DNA from: Protula sp. h YS-2021
Taxonomy: Eukaryota > Annelida > Polychaeta > Sabellida > Serpulidae
DNA: 64,000 nucleotides
Direction: 5' to 3'
Assembly: GCA_949752745.1 (NCBI GenBank)
Contig: OX457026.1
Location: 71,427,091 to 71,491,090, forward strand
Shown: in pieces, positions 29,301-40,994 of the stretch
How the letters are laid out: every line of letters begins with the position of its first letter
Position numbering within the stretch: the first letter of the stretch is position 1
Position numbers and translations under genes: made by a program
Notes under the pieces: generated by a model
Seen by the model: only the letters and a program-made list of their open reading frames with translations
Told to the model about the DNA's origin: nothing
Databases searched by the model: none

Positions 29301-31548
29301 CCCGCATTTCAGTTGCAAGTAGACTTTTCATAGCCAAATTCAACTTTCCTCTTACCGTAGATACCATTTTTTGCTTTTCGTTATTGCATAAGCTTGTAGA
29401 GCTGTTATTAATTTAGTAGGTAAGGGTTATAAGTGTTTTTACCAATCTTTTACATGTTGTTCGGTGAAGTTACGCTGCGGCACACAAAAAACTTGTGTAA
29501 TAATAACCATAAATTGCCGCTCAGTCTACCTCGACCTTATACGAGTTGTGTATGCCATCTTTAAAAACTTTCTTGAAATTTGAAAGAAAGAAGTCTTAAA
29601 TTGTAATTCCTTGTACGAGGTCAGCGAGGTGAATTCGGTCGAAATGTAAAATTTAACTTTGAGCGATAACATAATATAGATAGGGCGAATACTATGTTAT
29701 GAAACATTCGTGTCTGGTAGAGAGTAGCCCGGCAGTCAGTTGGTTTGATTCCGATGTGGGAATGACCAGCATCAACATAGAAGGAATATTCTCGACAAGT
29801 GGCGTCGGGCCAGAATCAAACTTTGAGTGTCAGAATAAACATGATAAATACAGCGCATCAGTTGCAAAGAAACCAGAAAGATAACAGCTTCATAGTTTCT
29901 TGCAGGAGTGAACTACATTATACGGGGGTGTTCATTAAATGGAGATTTTGTAATTAGGATCGGACTTTCGCGGAAATTTTTCAAAACACAGGTTAAAACA
30001 CAGTTGATGACAAGTATACCTTTTAATTCACAGTTTCAATCAGCTGCTTATTAGGCCCCAACCCTTCGGATTGGGGCCTATAGGTTTGGGGTGTCCGTCC
30101 GTCTGTCCGTCCGTCCGTCTGTCCGTCTGTGTGTCATCGCTTTATACCCCTATGAATTTGGGGGACGGTTGGGGCCTGCTTGTGTTTCACAAATACTTAC
30201 ATGTTGAAACCAAGTAACTTCTGTCCTTAAAATAAAGAGGTGTCTATAGTCTTCAAAACTATTTTTTAGATAGTCCAGCTTCACTGCCACATCTCTATGA
30301 CTTTTCAGTTTTGTTTCTTTCAAAACTTCAAGTTTTTCAGAAATATTCAAGATTTTTTTTTTGGAAGTCATTTTGTCCAACTCATTAAATTTCTGATCAG
30401 TAAACAACAATGAACGTGTTTTAATTGTTGACTACTTTAAGAAGAACACTTGGGTATTTATAGGTATTTGACCAGACCGTCTCACAAAACACAGTCCATT
30501 GTTAGTGCGTTTGACTACCCTATCAGTCGACCGGGTTGCAAAAAAAGGGGGGGGGGGCAGTTGATCGGGGGGAGGCAGATGACCGTTTACCTATATAAAG
30601 GGTTAAAGTTCTTTGTTCTATATCGTCACGACGTAAATAAGTACAAGCTTCATCAGACACATTAAAATCGGCTGAAAGCTTGTTACTAACAAGCGTGTAA
30701 ATATTGTGTACATAATAAACAATTCAAAGAAATATTAATGGCAAAGTTATGCAAAAAATGCATCATGGTTAGTTTTTGTTAAATAATAGCAATAAGCACC
30801 TCGAATAAGTGTCTTTTGTTAATAGAAGTTTATTTGTTTTAGTTTCGGACAGGTTACTACCCTTTTTGGCGGTTTTTACCACGTTTTGGACACTGTCCGG
30901 TCCGAAATACGTTTCGGACCGTCCAAAACCCAACTCTGCTTCTTAGTTAAATTGCAGCACACATTCTGTCTTTTCTTAAATAATTTGCTGCATTTTAGCT
31001 TAGGTTCACGGTATTTGTTTGAGACGAACATTCCGGTGCATAGTTAGTCTCGTATTCCATGTTGAAAGAAATATAATCATCGCCCGAAATATACATCACA
31101 CACATATTGGTGACATACTAAAATTCAGAACTCAAAATAGCATGGTCAATCCATGAAACTTATCCATGGTTAACACCGGCAGATATATTAGCGTAAACTA
31201 AGCGAAAACAGAGAGTGATGTTCGGTTTAACATGTAATTTTTAAACTCAGTGCAAATCGTTATTCTAAAGATTGTGCAATCCAAACGATATTATTGTAAT
31301 AAGATGCTTGCAGTTGAAAGAAAAATATATTCAAAGTGAATCGTTCTTTACACTAAAACAAGCCATATAAGATATATAATAACATTTACTTGCCTTTAAT
31401 TCTCATTCCATGTATAAATCTGCCAGTGTTGGCCATTTGTGGCTTACGAATAAAATTTCTGTCAGTTGAGTATTCCTGGTGCACAGGTTTTACTGTATAT
31501 TATGTATAATTTTAGGCCTTCTGAAGGATAAACTTTGTGAGAGAAAAC
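26301..31548. other. Intergenic region between divergent AK and PUM3 genes
   Basis: The two genes diverge across 5.2 kb, which should contain both promoters; no specific promoter element could be assigned. A segment at 28629-28799 looks exon-like. It has an acceptor (TTCCCTTGCAG) about 28619-28629, an open frame, and a donor AAG|GTAAAA. The encoded peptide contains DLTKVFREFWLMCPK and is not recognised. A diverged copy of its end and of the following intron-like sequence lies at about 29615-29712. The rest is AT-rich with no recognised gene. Confidence 0.4.
30051..30199 (-). repeat. Dispersed repeat C, copy 2 (inverted)
   Basis: This is the reverse-complement copy of 25478-25607, with a longer run of GTCCGTCC tetramers. 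The two copies are separated by about 4.4 kb in inverted orientation, one in AK intron 1 and one in the AK-PUM3 intergenic region. Confidence 0.85.
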
Positions 31549-32850
31549 ATGACTCAAACACAAGGCTCTGTGAAACGCAAAGCTTCGATAAATAAGCTGA
31601 AAAAGCAAAAGATGCCGTCTTCGAGTGATGAGTCAGATGCCGTGAGTGTCTTCTCCTATACAGTACCATTAACACCCTGGTCCATTTCTTAAGGCAAAAA
31701 TAAACATACTGGGGCGAAAAAAGGTTTTTTTTATTTCTGAAAAAGAAGTTGAACACGCCGATAAAAAAAATGATGTGAAAAAAGTAAAGAAATCAATTGC
31801 CTGTATTTTCTGAAAAGAACTAACATATAAAACAGTGTCTGGGAATTTAGGAACCAAATCGCACCTAGTACAAGTATAGACGAGAAACACAAATCTCGGA
31901 GCAGAAAAGGCTCGAGTGAAGAACCCATTTTGTAAAGTTTTGGATGAAAAAAAGTTTTTTACTTCCCAACGTTTTATTTTATGAATAAAAGCACTTTGGA
32001 TTCCTTACTTGATGTTGCCGTTTATATTTTTAATGAATTATAAGAAGTGCAGTAGTTTGTTATATCGACAGTAGTTTGCAGTTTCGTTAATAAGTGAAAG
32101 GATTTTTAAAGTCCTGTCTTCAATTTTCGCTTTATTTGCAAGTATTTTTTTCCACTCAGAAATATTCAGGGACAAAGAAGAAAACAATGGCGTCTAAATC
32201 AGCGAGGAGTGCAAAGAAAAAAGCCAACACCAAAGTGGAAAGCTTCGAAAGAGCAGTAGCACAAGTGAGTGCAAAGAAATAAAATACCGGTACCGCTGTG
32301 ATCCGTATGGATGTAAAGTGGCAGATTGTGTTGTGAGGGGGTGAAAGTTTTATTATTATCCCCCGTATAACGAAGGAATATAGGTTTCGGCTTGTCCGTC
32401 TGTCCGGCTATCTGTCCGCTTTCGTGTGCACTCGTGTCCGGGCTATATCTCCGAATGTATTTGTCGTATAGATTTTTCCTTTGGCATACGGTTAGAACGT
32501 ATATTGAAGGTGTGCAACTTCGTATTATTTTTGAAATCGGCCAAACATTCTCAAAAATACGACTTGTCAAAAATGGCTGTTTTTCAGGAAATTTGCTAGC
32601 ACGGAGATTTTTGCCCAGACGACTTCTCCATAACTGTTCGATCCAACGTTCTGAAATCTTATGCACTGAAAATATATATATTGTACATATGCAACGTCGC
32701 ATTATTTTTGAAATCGGCCAAAAATTGTCAAAAATAAGACTTGTCAAAAATGTATATTTTTATGGAAACTTGTTTGGACGGAGATAGATTTTGTCCAGAC
32801 GAGTTCTCCAGAACTATTCGACCCAGCGTTCTGAAATTTTATGCAGTGAA

Positions 32851-32920
<70 letters not shown>

Positions 32921-35900
32921 AGATGTGCAACGTCGTATTATTTTTGAAATCGGCCAAAAATTGTCAAAAATACGACTTCTCGTCAAAAATACGACTGGAT
33001 ATGAAAAAAAAATCAAATTGTTTGCACTTTATGTATGGCTGTAATTTGGCTGGATTATAGGTGCGTGGGCTGCCGGACGGTGCGCTAAGCGACAGCGACA
33101 AGTCTGACGGCGACAGCAGCGACGACAGCGGCGAGGAGGCCATGGACGTGTCGTCACCCAGGACCTCGGCGAGCAAGTCGAGTGAAGGAAAAGCGAAAGA
33201 TTTTGAAAAAGGGAAGAAGACTCCTCTGAATGTATGTTTGTGGTTAATTTTTCATGCAGGGGATAATAAAAACATTAAAAATAATACTAATGGAAGCAAT
33301 TCCAGTGACACTGAAATAAAAGAAGAGTAAAGATTTAAGTGAAAAGCACTTAAACTGCATGTACTTACAACTAATCTTAATATGAAAGTCGATGTTGTAT
33401 GAGTTGAAATTTTTTTATTTTAAGGTGTTGACAAAAGCTGCAGGAAAATTAAAAAAGTCCAAAGGCAAAGAAGAAACTCCAAAAAAGTCTGGCAAGAAAC
33501 GTAAAATAAGTGAAAAAGACGAAGGTAAGAGAGAGAAGTCACCTTCTGTCATAAATCAGATTGCAGCTTATGTAAGGGTTAAGACTGATTTTGTCTTTCT
33601 TCTTATTCACATTGGATTGAGTAAGGAATGGCGGATGAGGCGAGGTGTTGCAACCTTGTAACCCGCCACCCCCTTCTCCCCGCCACCCCCTCCACCTCTC
33701 TCTCCCCCCCCCCCCCCCCACGGCCACGCCCGATCACGAATTGGTCAATGATTCGACACTTCTTGTGACAGGCGATGGCGACAAGAAGCCCAAGCTGGAG
33801 GAGATGAGTGTGAAGGAGAGGAAGAAGGTGCGCAAAATGGTGAAAAGTAACTACGAGCTGGCGGCGCAGGCGAAGAAGCTCTGGGAGCAGCTGAGGAGGT
33901 GCCGCCTTCCTGTCTCCGTTCACTTCTTTCGTATGGTGTTTTAAGAATGTGTATATGATATCGGTTCGTGAAATGCATCAGCTGTTTAGGACAGAGATTG
34001 ATTCCTTTGGAATTTTGGGGGTAGGGAATCGACAGTTTTGATTTTACCTGTAAGGGTAGATACATAAGGCCAGTACGTATGTTTTTGTGTCAGAACTTCA
34101 TAGTTCCCTCCCTACACCTTGTTTTAACCATCCCGCTCCACTCCCCCTACCCCCTACTTGTTTTCCTATATTTTGCCTCTTATAGACGAAGTTTTCGTTG
34201 AGAAAATTGACGGCAAGCAATGGCTTGATTTCCCCGTGTTTTTATTCTGCAGGACCGACTTGACCCCCGATCGAAGGCACGAAATCAGCGGGAAGCTGTT
34301 TGGCGTCGTCAAGGAAAAAGTGAAAGAGGTTAGTTTGATTCTAAATAATAAAGTCAGTGAAAGACAATACGATCCCATTTATTCCTTTATCTCGGATAAT
34401 TTTGTCACATCTGTAAGGTGAAGTAGATATAAAACAGTTGAACAAATTATGAAGTACATTAGAAATTTTGGGGGAAAAAATCAGCCTGGCTGTCGAAAGA
34501 TGGAGAAAAACTTAAAGTTTATCATAAAAAAAGCCGAAGTCTAAAACATTCGAGTCTGTGTTTTGTTTTAGTTGATATTTGCACATGACACGTCGCGTAT
34601 TATTCAGTGCCTGATGAAATATGGAGCTCAAGAGCATAAGAATGCCTTATTTGAACAGCTGAAAGGTTTGGCCGATGAATCTCTGTACTTTTCGAACTTC
34701 TTTGTAGTTACAAGCAACTGTCGAACCCGGTGGAGTGGGGGGGGGGGGGGGGGGGGGGCGAATGCTGAAATTTTAATTTAAAGTAATTGTTGCTCCCCCC
34801 CCCCCACTCTGCCATAAAAAATCTATGTCTGCTATAGTTTGATACAAGTTTGTAGTGTTTCTGTTATTTTGGTAATGGGAATTCACGAATTGGGCAGTTC
34901 AAAAGAAAAAGCGGAAGCATTTTATACAACTTTGAGAAAAATTGAGATATTTTAAATTCTTTAAGTTTTATGATCTTTTTGTGTTTGAAGGTGATATTGT
35001 TGAGATGGCAAAGTCAAAATACGCCAAGTTCTTTGTGAGAAAACTCCTGAAATACGGGTGAGATAAATACTTGTTTTCAAAGTAATTGTGATATTGTATG
35101 AGAAAATTTGAGCATTTCGAAATATTAACATTAAAAAAATCCAACAATTGGAAGACTACAGCCTATACAAAGTCAGCGCATTAACGTTATATCAAAAATT
35201 GGAATTGTAGAGTAAGTAGAGGTGTGTTTATTGTATTTGACAGAACGAAAGAGCAGCGACATCACGTGTTCAAAAGTCTTTACGGGCACGTGCGGAAACT
35301 GATACGCCACAAGGTAACAACGCCCTTTGGTCTGCTCACACTTTGGTCTGCTCACACTTTCCGTTTCTTCGTTGACCATTTTTTTCGTTCATCCGAGCAG
35401 TTTTCACAAAATATAATAATCAAGAATAATTGACTGATTGAAGAAATTGCAGTAGCTTTCAATATCGTCATGTGCCATTTTTTAAGTCATTTCAATTAGT
35501 TTTAAAAACAGTTTATATCAAGTTGCGGTCGTGCTTCTGCTCCCTGTGGCCCCTGTTCCGACATCAATTTGTGTTCATGCTTAGCTTGTCGTTTGGCAGG
35601 AAGCTGCTGAGATCATAGAGCTCGCCTACAACGACTACGCCAACCTGCAGCAGAGACAGGCCCTGGTGGAGGAGTTCTACGGCCCAAGCTTTGCCCTGTT
35701 CAAGGTCAGTGGTCGTCGGACTTCTCATATTGTAAGAAAGCTACTAGTCAACGAAGTTCTTACTCAAGGAACTTTTGAGAAAACTTTGAAATTTTAGCGA
35801 CCGTTCGATTTCCAAAGGTTACGGTCAGTGATCGATTTGCAGTTCCCGAAACACTAAAAAGGTTAATCGTAACCAATCAAATCACGCCAAATTGGTCTTT

Positions 35901-38900
35901 GCGGGAGAGATGTGAAATCTTTGTTTTTAAGCACGGTGACCCCCTTCATACATTTGTAGACGCCGGAGCAGAGAACGCTGGAGCAGATCATTGCCTCGGC
36001 ACCGGAGAAGAAAGAATCTGTTCTCAGCAACATGAAAGACGCCCTCACAGTCCTAGTGTCCAAGTAAGTTATGAACGACATGAAGACGCCCTCACAGTCC
36101 TAGTGTCCAAGTAAGTTATGAACGACATGAAAGACGCCCTCACAGTCCTAGTGTCCAAGTAAGTTATGAACGACATGAAAGACGCCCTCACAGTCCTAGT
36201 GTCCAAGTAAGTTATGAACGACATGAAAGACGCCCTCACAGTCCTAGTGTCCAAGTAAGTTATGAACGACATGAAAGACGCCCTCACAGTCCTAGTGTCC
36301 AAGTAAGTTATGAACGACATGAAGACGCCCTCACAGTCCTAGTGTCCAAGTAAGTTATGAACGACATGAAGACGCCCTCACAGTCCTAGTGTCCAAGTAA
36401 GTTATGAACGACATGAAGACGCCCTCACAGTCCTAGTGTCCAAGTAAGTTATGAACGACATGAAAGACGGCCTCACAGTCCTAGTGTCCAAGTAAGTTAT
36501 GAACGACATGAAGACGCCCTCACAGTCCTAGTGTCCAAGTAAGTTATGAACGACATGAAGACGGCCTCACAGTCCTAGTGTCCAAGTAAGTTATGAACGA
36601 CATGAAGACGCCCTCACAGTCCTAGTGTCCAAGTAAGTTATGAACGACATGAAAGACGCCCTCACAGTCCTAGTGTCCAAGTAAGTCATGAACGACATGA
36701 AGACACCCTCATAGTCCTAGTGTCCAAGTAAGTTATGAACGACATGAAAGACGCCCTCACAGTCCTAGTGTCCAAGTAAGTTATGAACGACATGAAAGAC
36801 GCCCTCACAGTCCTAGTGTCCAAGTAAGTTGTGAGCAACGTGAAAGACGTCCCACAATCCCAGTGTCAAAGTAAGATGCGAGTTGCATAAAAGAGACGAT
36901 TGAAATCCCAGTGTCCAAGTAAGTTGTAAGTAGGGTACAATCGGCGATCACAATTGTAGTGTCCAAGTATGTTGTGAGTAGCGTAAAAGCGGTGATCACA
37001 ATCCTAGTGTTCAAATAAGATGTGAACACCATGAAAAACGCAGCCACAATCGTTGTGAGAAGCATGAAAAATATGTATTGTTCTAGTGGGCCGCATTTCT
37101 TCAGTCCATACATTGATTTCGTTCTTTCCACGTGGTGATGTCAAGGGTCATTGATGAGCTACTTTGAAGTCTGTGTGTTTGTTTTTCCAGGGGAGTGTTG
37201 CAGTTTTCCATCATACACCGGGTGTTCAAAGATTACTTCAGCTACTGCTCAGAGAAACAAAGTGCCGTAAGTACTTGATGATTTGGGAGAGTTTCAGTAA
37301 GAAAAGCCTGTGGCGATTCATTCTGCTGTCGGAGATCTGTACACTGAACTGTTAAGCCAAGACTTGGTGTGGCTCTCCATAAGTTTGCTGTGTATATTTG
37401 CAGGACATGATTCAGATCGTCCGTGACAGTGTCATCCACATGCTGCATACGAACGACGGCGCGGAGATAGCGCGGCTATGCCTGTGGCACGGCACTGTCA
37501 AGGTGAGTGTCAACCGCCACCTTCTTCGACACTTCAGTGCCACCCACCATTCTAGATCATACGCGAGTTTTGCCCATCACTTTCTGTTATAGGAGAATGT
37601 CACCCACCACTCTGCATGACAGCTGAATGTTACCTACCACTGCCCATTAAACCCAGCTGTCTGTCACCCATTACTGCCCATGATAGCTGATTGTCACCTA
37701 CTACTTTATAACAGCGGATTGTCACCCATCGCTCCATGGCAGCTGCGTGTCGCCCATCACTCCGTGACAGCTGAGTGTCACCCATCACTCCGTGATAGCT
37801 GAGTGTCACCTATCACTCCATGACAGCTGAGTGTCACCCATCACTCCATGACAGCTGAGTGTCACCCATCACTCCGTGACAGCTGAGTGTCGCCCATCAC
37901 TCCGTGACAGCTGAGTGTCACCCATCACTACATGACAGCGGAGTGTCACCCATCACTCCTTGACAGCTGAGTGCCATCCATCAACCCAACGCAGGAGCCC
38001 AATAGAAGGGAGAAAGAAAGAAAAAAACAGTTTTGTTCTCAGATAACAATATAGACGTTTTCTAATTTTTTAAGCCCTCTACAGTCTTGTTAGTGACTTG
38101 ACTGACGTAAAGGGGTTGTGACGTTATTGGCGATGTACAACTGTTGTGTCTGTGGTGTCTGCGTGGTTGCAGGACCGGAAGGCGGTAGTGAAGAGCATGA
38201 AGGGACTGGTGGTGAAGGTGTGCCGGGAGGAATACGGCCACCTCGTCCTGCTTGCCCTCTTTGACACCGTCGACGACACGAAGCTTGTGCAGAAGGCCGT
38301 GCTGGAGGTGAGAGCGTGTGCGCTGATGGATTCAGGTGAGCGCCTAAGAGCGTGTGATGCTGTGGGGTGGGATGAACGCGTGAGGCCGCCAGATCAGGGC
38401 GTGTAAAATCTTGAGGCCACGAGTGCGTGAGCCAGAGAGCACCTGAGAGCGCGTAAGCTCATGAGACAAGGTGAGCGCCTGAGAGCATGTGGTGGATGAG
38501 ACCAGGTGAGCGCCTGAGAGCCTGTGAGTTCATGAGTAAGAAGTCACTGTGAGCGCCTGAGAGTGTGAGACCAGGTGAGCGCCTGAGAGCATGTGGTGGA
38601 TGAGACCAGGTGAGCGCCTGAGAGCCTGTGAGTTCATGAGTATTGAGTCACTGTGAGCGCCTGAGAACGTGTGAACGCGTGCGGCCAGATGAGCGCCTGA
38701 GAGTTTGTGAGCTCATGAGGCTCAGTAAGCCCCTGCGAGTGTGAGACCAAGTGAGCGCCTGAGAGTGAGACCAGGTGAGCGCCTGAGAACGTGTATTACT
38801 GTGCTTGTGTAACCGTGAATCATGTACTTGTAGGAAATGATGAAATCGGTAGATGAGGTAGCCAATGACCAGTACGGCAGGAAGGTACTGCTGTACCTGC

Positions 38901-40994
38901 TCGCGCCCAGGGACCCCAAGTACTTTCACCCAGATATCATCAAAAAGCTACAGCCCGGCGACGGAAATGCAAACAGGTGAGCTACTTTTTGCTGGGTTTG
39001 TGAGAAATAGATTATATTCTTTCATTTTGGTATTTATTTTATTTTGTTAAATTATCTCGATAAATGGACATCGCCGCGACTATGAAAATATGTAAAATCA
39101 AGGATTTCATTGCTTTGTCGTATAAACCGATGTCGGTTTTAAGTGGAGCTTTGCTGTATATAGCAGCTACTATTTTTTGCCCGCAATCGCAGGGGGACTA
39201 TAGGATTGCATTCTTTACGGTTATTTTGACCTTGACTAAATTCGAGATAACACAACCCTGTTCGGTGTAGAGCTGTGCCTTCGATGATAGCTAGTTTATG
39301 TGTGTGCGTATACACAGTAAGAAGGACACGGACAAGCGTCGAGGGGAGCTGCTGGAGGTCGTGTCGAGGCCACTCGTACAGTATGTGACGGAGCATTGTG
39401 AGGAGCTCGTGCGTGACAACTCCCTCCTGCTCCTCATCCTCTGCATACTCACCCATGTGTCGTGTGAGTGCACCTGTACTTTTCGGCTGTAGCCGTGTTG
39501 TGAAGTGCACATGTACTGGTTTAGTTTCGGTCACTGGTGGCCGTGTTTATATGTAACAGTACATGGCGAAAGCGACGAAATCGGACTACAAATGTTGAAA
39601 TATGTATAGAAATTAACACCGTTGAAAACAAGACATTCTGGATTAATCAGAGAATATTTATTTGGCTGCCTGTAAATTGAATTGGGGTTGTTTGCATGTA
39701 TTGATATTCGTACGAAGTATGTTTCAACTATGTCTGTTTCGAATTAAAATAGTATTAACAAAAAATGGAAAAAAAGCGAAATGAAAAAGTAAAATCGCAC
39801 TAGGGCCGGTTGGCATGTTTGGTCTGCAGGTGATCCCACGGAGGCGATGATAGCGCTGTCCAAGGTGGCCGCTAAGCCATTCGCGGTGGCCGGGGGTGGG
39901 GACGACGTGCACATCATAGAGAGCTCGGCGGGTCACATGACGTACAAGAAACTGGTGCAGAATGACAAGGAGCGGGCCAAACAGGGCAAAGGTGCTTGGG
40001 GTCAAGCGGGGCAAAACAAAAAAAGACGCATGGGGACAGTGTGACTGTGTATAAAACCCTTGAGGGATATAAAAACAGAAAACTGAATACACAGGTTGCT
40101 GTGGGGTGTAGGAATGAATTGAATTACTCGATCAGTACCATCTTCTGTAAAGTTTAAATTTTATTGTAATGGAATATACCATGTTTTGGTTTATTGCCCC
40201 CTTTTTTTTTGTTTCTTATCCTTCGTGTAAGGCTTACTTGGAAACGTTTGAGGTTTTTTTTCGGGGCATTTGAATACAGTGTTTAACCAATAGGTCAGAG
40301 TTCTCTGAAGCACGATTTAGCCAGGAAAACGTAAAAGCTAATTCATGGACCGAAGTAGCAAAACGGTAGAAAAACGTTGAATACTATTGCAGTTAACCTT
40401 CACATTGCAGTGTTATTTTCTACTATACTGATGGATATTCTTCCGAAAGGCACGCTGAGGTCGTGGGCGGCGTGTAACAGGGGCTGCTTCTTGGTTGTAT
40501 GGTAAGTGTGTGTGGTAAGTGTGTGGTAAGTGTGTGAGTTAAGTGTGTGGTAAGTGTCATCTCTCAAATCGCGTGTCTTTAAATGAGAGCAACCGGTATC
40601 AGAAAGTATTTGCTGCGTGCAGGTAAAATAGTAGTTGCTTTCAAGAAAAGACACTGGGATTTTGGGAAATTTCTGGGATCTGCAGTTGCCCGACAGAAGG
40701 CTGGCTAAAACGATGGATATCTGGCAGTGTTAACCGTGTGAAATGTAACTAAAATGGCCAAAAACACTACATGGCCAAGCCAACAAATGGTCTGATCGAT
40801 CTGAGGCTATTCTGTTCTTTATAATATCTATTTTTTGTTTTGTTTTTTTCAGTCTTCTGGAGCTATGTGACCCTGACATAGAGGAAAAGGTCAAGGCCGA
40901 ATTAGTTGGAATCAGTGACTCTTTAAAGAAAATTGAGTTCAAAGGTGCACAAGTATTGCGCAGTAAATTGACTGAGAAAACAACCAGCTTATAG
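31549..40994 (+). CDS. PUM3: Pumilio homologue 3 (Puf-A / Puf6 family), 19 exons
   Basis: PUM3/Puf6 proteins are nucleolar, bind RNA or DNA without strict sequence preference and support ribosome biogenesis. Proposed exons: 31549-31641, 32160-32264, 33061-33231, 33425-33524, 33772-33898, 34253-34328, 34572-34665, 34991-35057, 35244-35313, 35600-35704, 35960-36063, 37191-37266, 37404-37502, 38173-38307, 38834-38976, 39318-39463, 39830-39991, 40411-40501 and 40853-40994. All phases close, giving 701 aa (human 648). The N-terminal part (to about 190) is Lys- and Ser/Asp-rich, like a nucleolar tail. Puf/CPL signatures follow: LIFAHDTSRIIQCLMKYG near 225, SKYAKFFVRKLLKYG, GHVRKLIRHK, NDGAEIARLCLWHGT, EEYGHLVLLALFDTVDDTKL, NDQYGRKVLLYLLAPRDP, SSAGHMTYKKL and LRSWAACNRG. 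Introns 11, 13, 14 and 18 start with donor-derived tandem repeats. Confidence 0.93.
32511..32995 (+). repeat. Three-copy tandem repeat with TA microsatellite in PUM3 intron 2
   Basis: TGCAAC(T/G)TCG followed by ATTATTTTTGAAATCGGCC recurs at about 32511, 32688 and 32922, spacings of 177 and 234 bp. The longer spacing is due to a pure (TA)n tract at about 32851-32918. Antisense and sense open frames here are repeat artefacts. Confidence 0.8.
36020..37060 (+). repeat. Exon-end/5' splice-site minisatellite, PUM3 exon 11-intron 11
   Basis: The unit is 47 or 48 bp, differing by one A in GAAGAC/GAAAGAC. It holds ATGAAAGACGCCCTCACAG, then CTAGTGTCCAAGTAAGTTAT. That is the last ~30 nt of exon 11, its donor (TCCAA|GTAAGT) and the first intronic bases. 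Donor GTs fall at 36064, 36111, 36159, 36207, 36255, 36303, 36350, 36397, 36444, 36492, 36539, 36586, 36633, 36681, 36728, 36776 and 36824. More diverged copies follow at 36871, 36919, 36967 and beyond. Only the first donor preserves the reading frame, because AAG TAA follows in frame. Confidence 0.95.
37503..37990 (+). repeat. 28-bp minisatellite at the start of PUM3 intron 13
   Basis: After the donor AAG|GTGAGTGTCAACC the intron runs into about 14 units of roughly 28 bp with consensus CTGAGTGTCACCCATCACTC followed by CGTGACAG. Units resemble the intron's own first bases, but the donor GT is changed to CT, so later copies are not good splice sites. Early copies (37570-37740) are diverged and copies at 37750-37980 are nearly uniform. 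Confidence 0.9.
38308..38797 (+). repeat. Donor-like higher-order repeat at the start of PUM3 intron 14
   Basis: The array begins at the exon 14 donor (GAG|GTGAGAGCG) and contains about ten copies of a motif close to CCAGGTGAGCGCCTGAGAGC. Several copies keep a strong AG|GTGAGC donor, for example GT at 38471, 38506, 38575, 38610, 38751 and 38775. Spacings 35, 43 and 26 repeat, giving a higher-order period of about 104 bp. Confidence 0.9.
40502..40560 (+). repeat. Iterated 5' splice site at the start of PUM3 intron 18
   Basis: GGTAAGTGTGTG-like units of 11-13 bp follow directly from the exon 18 donor. GTAAGT occurs at 40502, 40515, 40526 and 40550, with a weaker GTTAAG near 40539. Confidence 0.9.

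Noticed and set aside
32199..32787. Long sense and antisense ORFs in PUM3 intron 2
   Set aside because: They overlap each other and a three-copy tandem repeat with TA tract; no family similarity.
36069..36320. Antisense ORF with repeats of MSFITYLDTRTVRASF
   Set aside because: It is the reverse strand of the exon 11/intron 11 minisatellite.
36020..38797. CRISPR-like direct repeats
   Set aside because: Units abut with no unique spacers, and the host DNA is eukaryotic with spliced genes.
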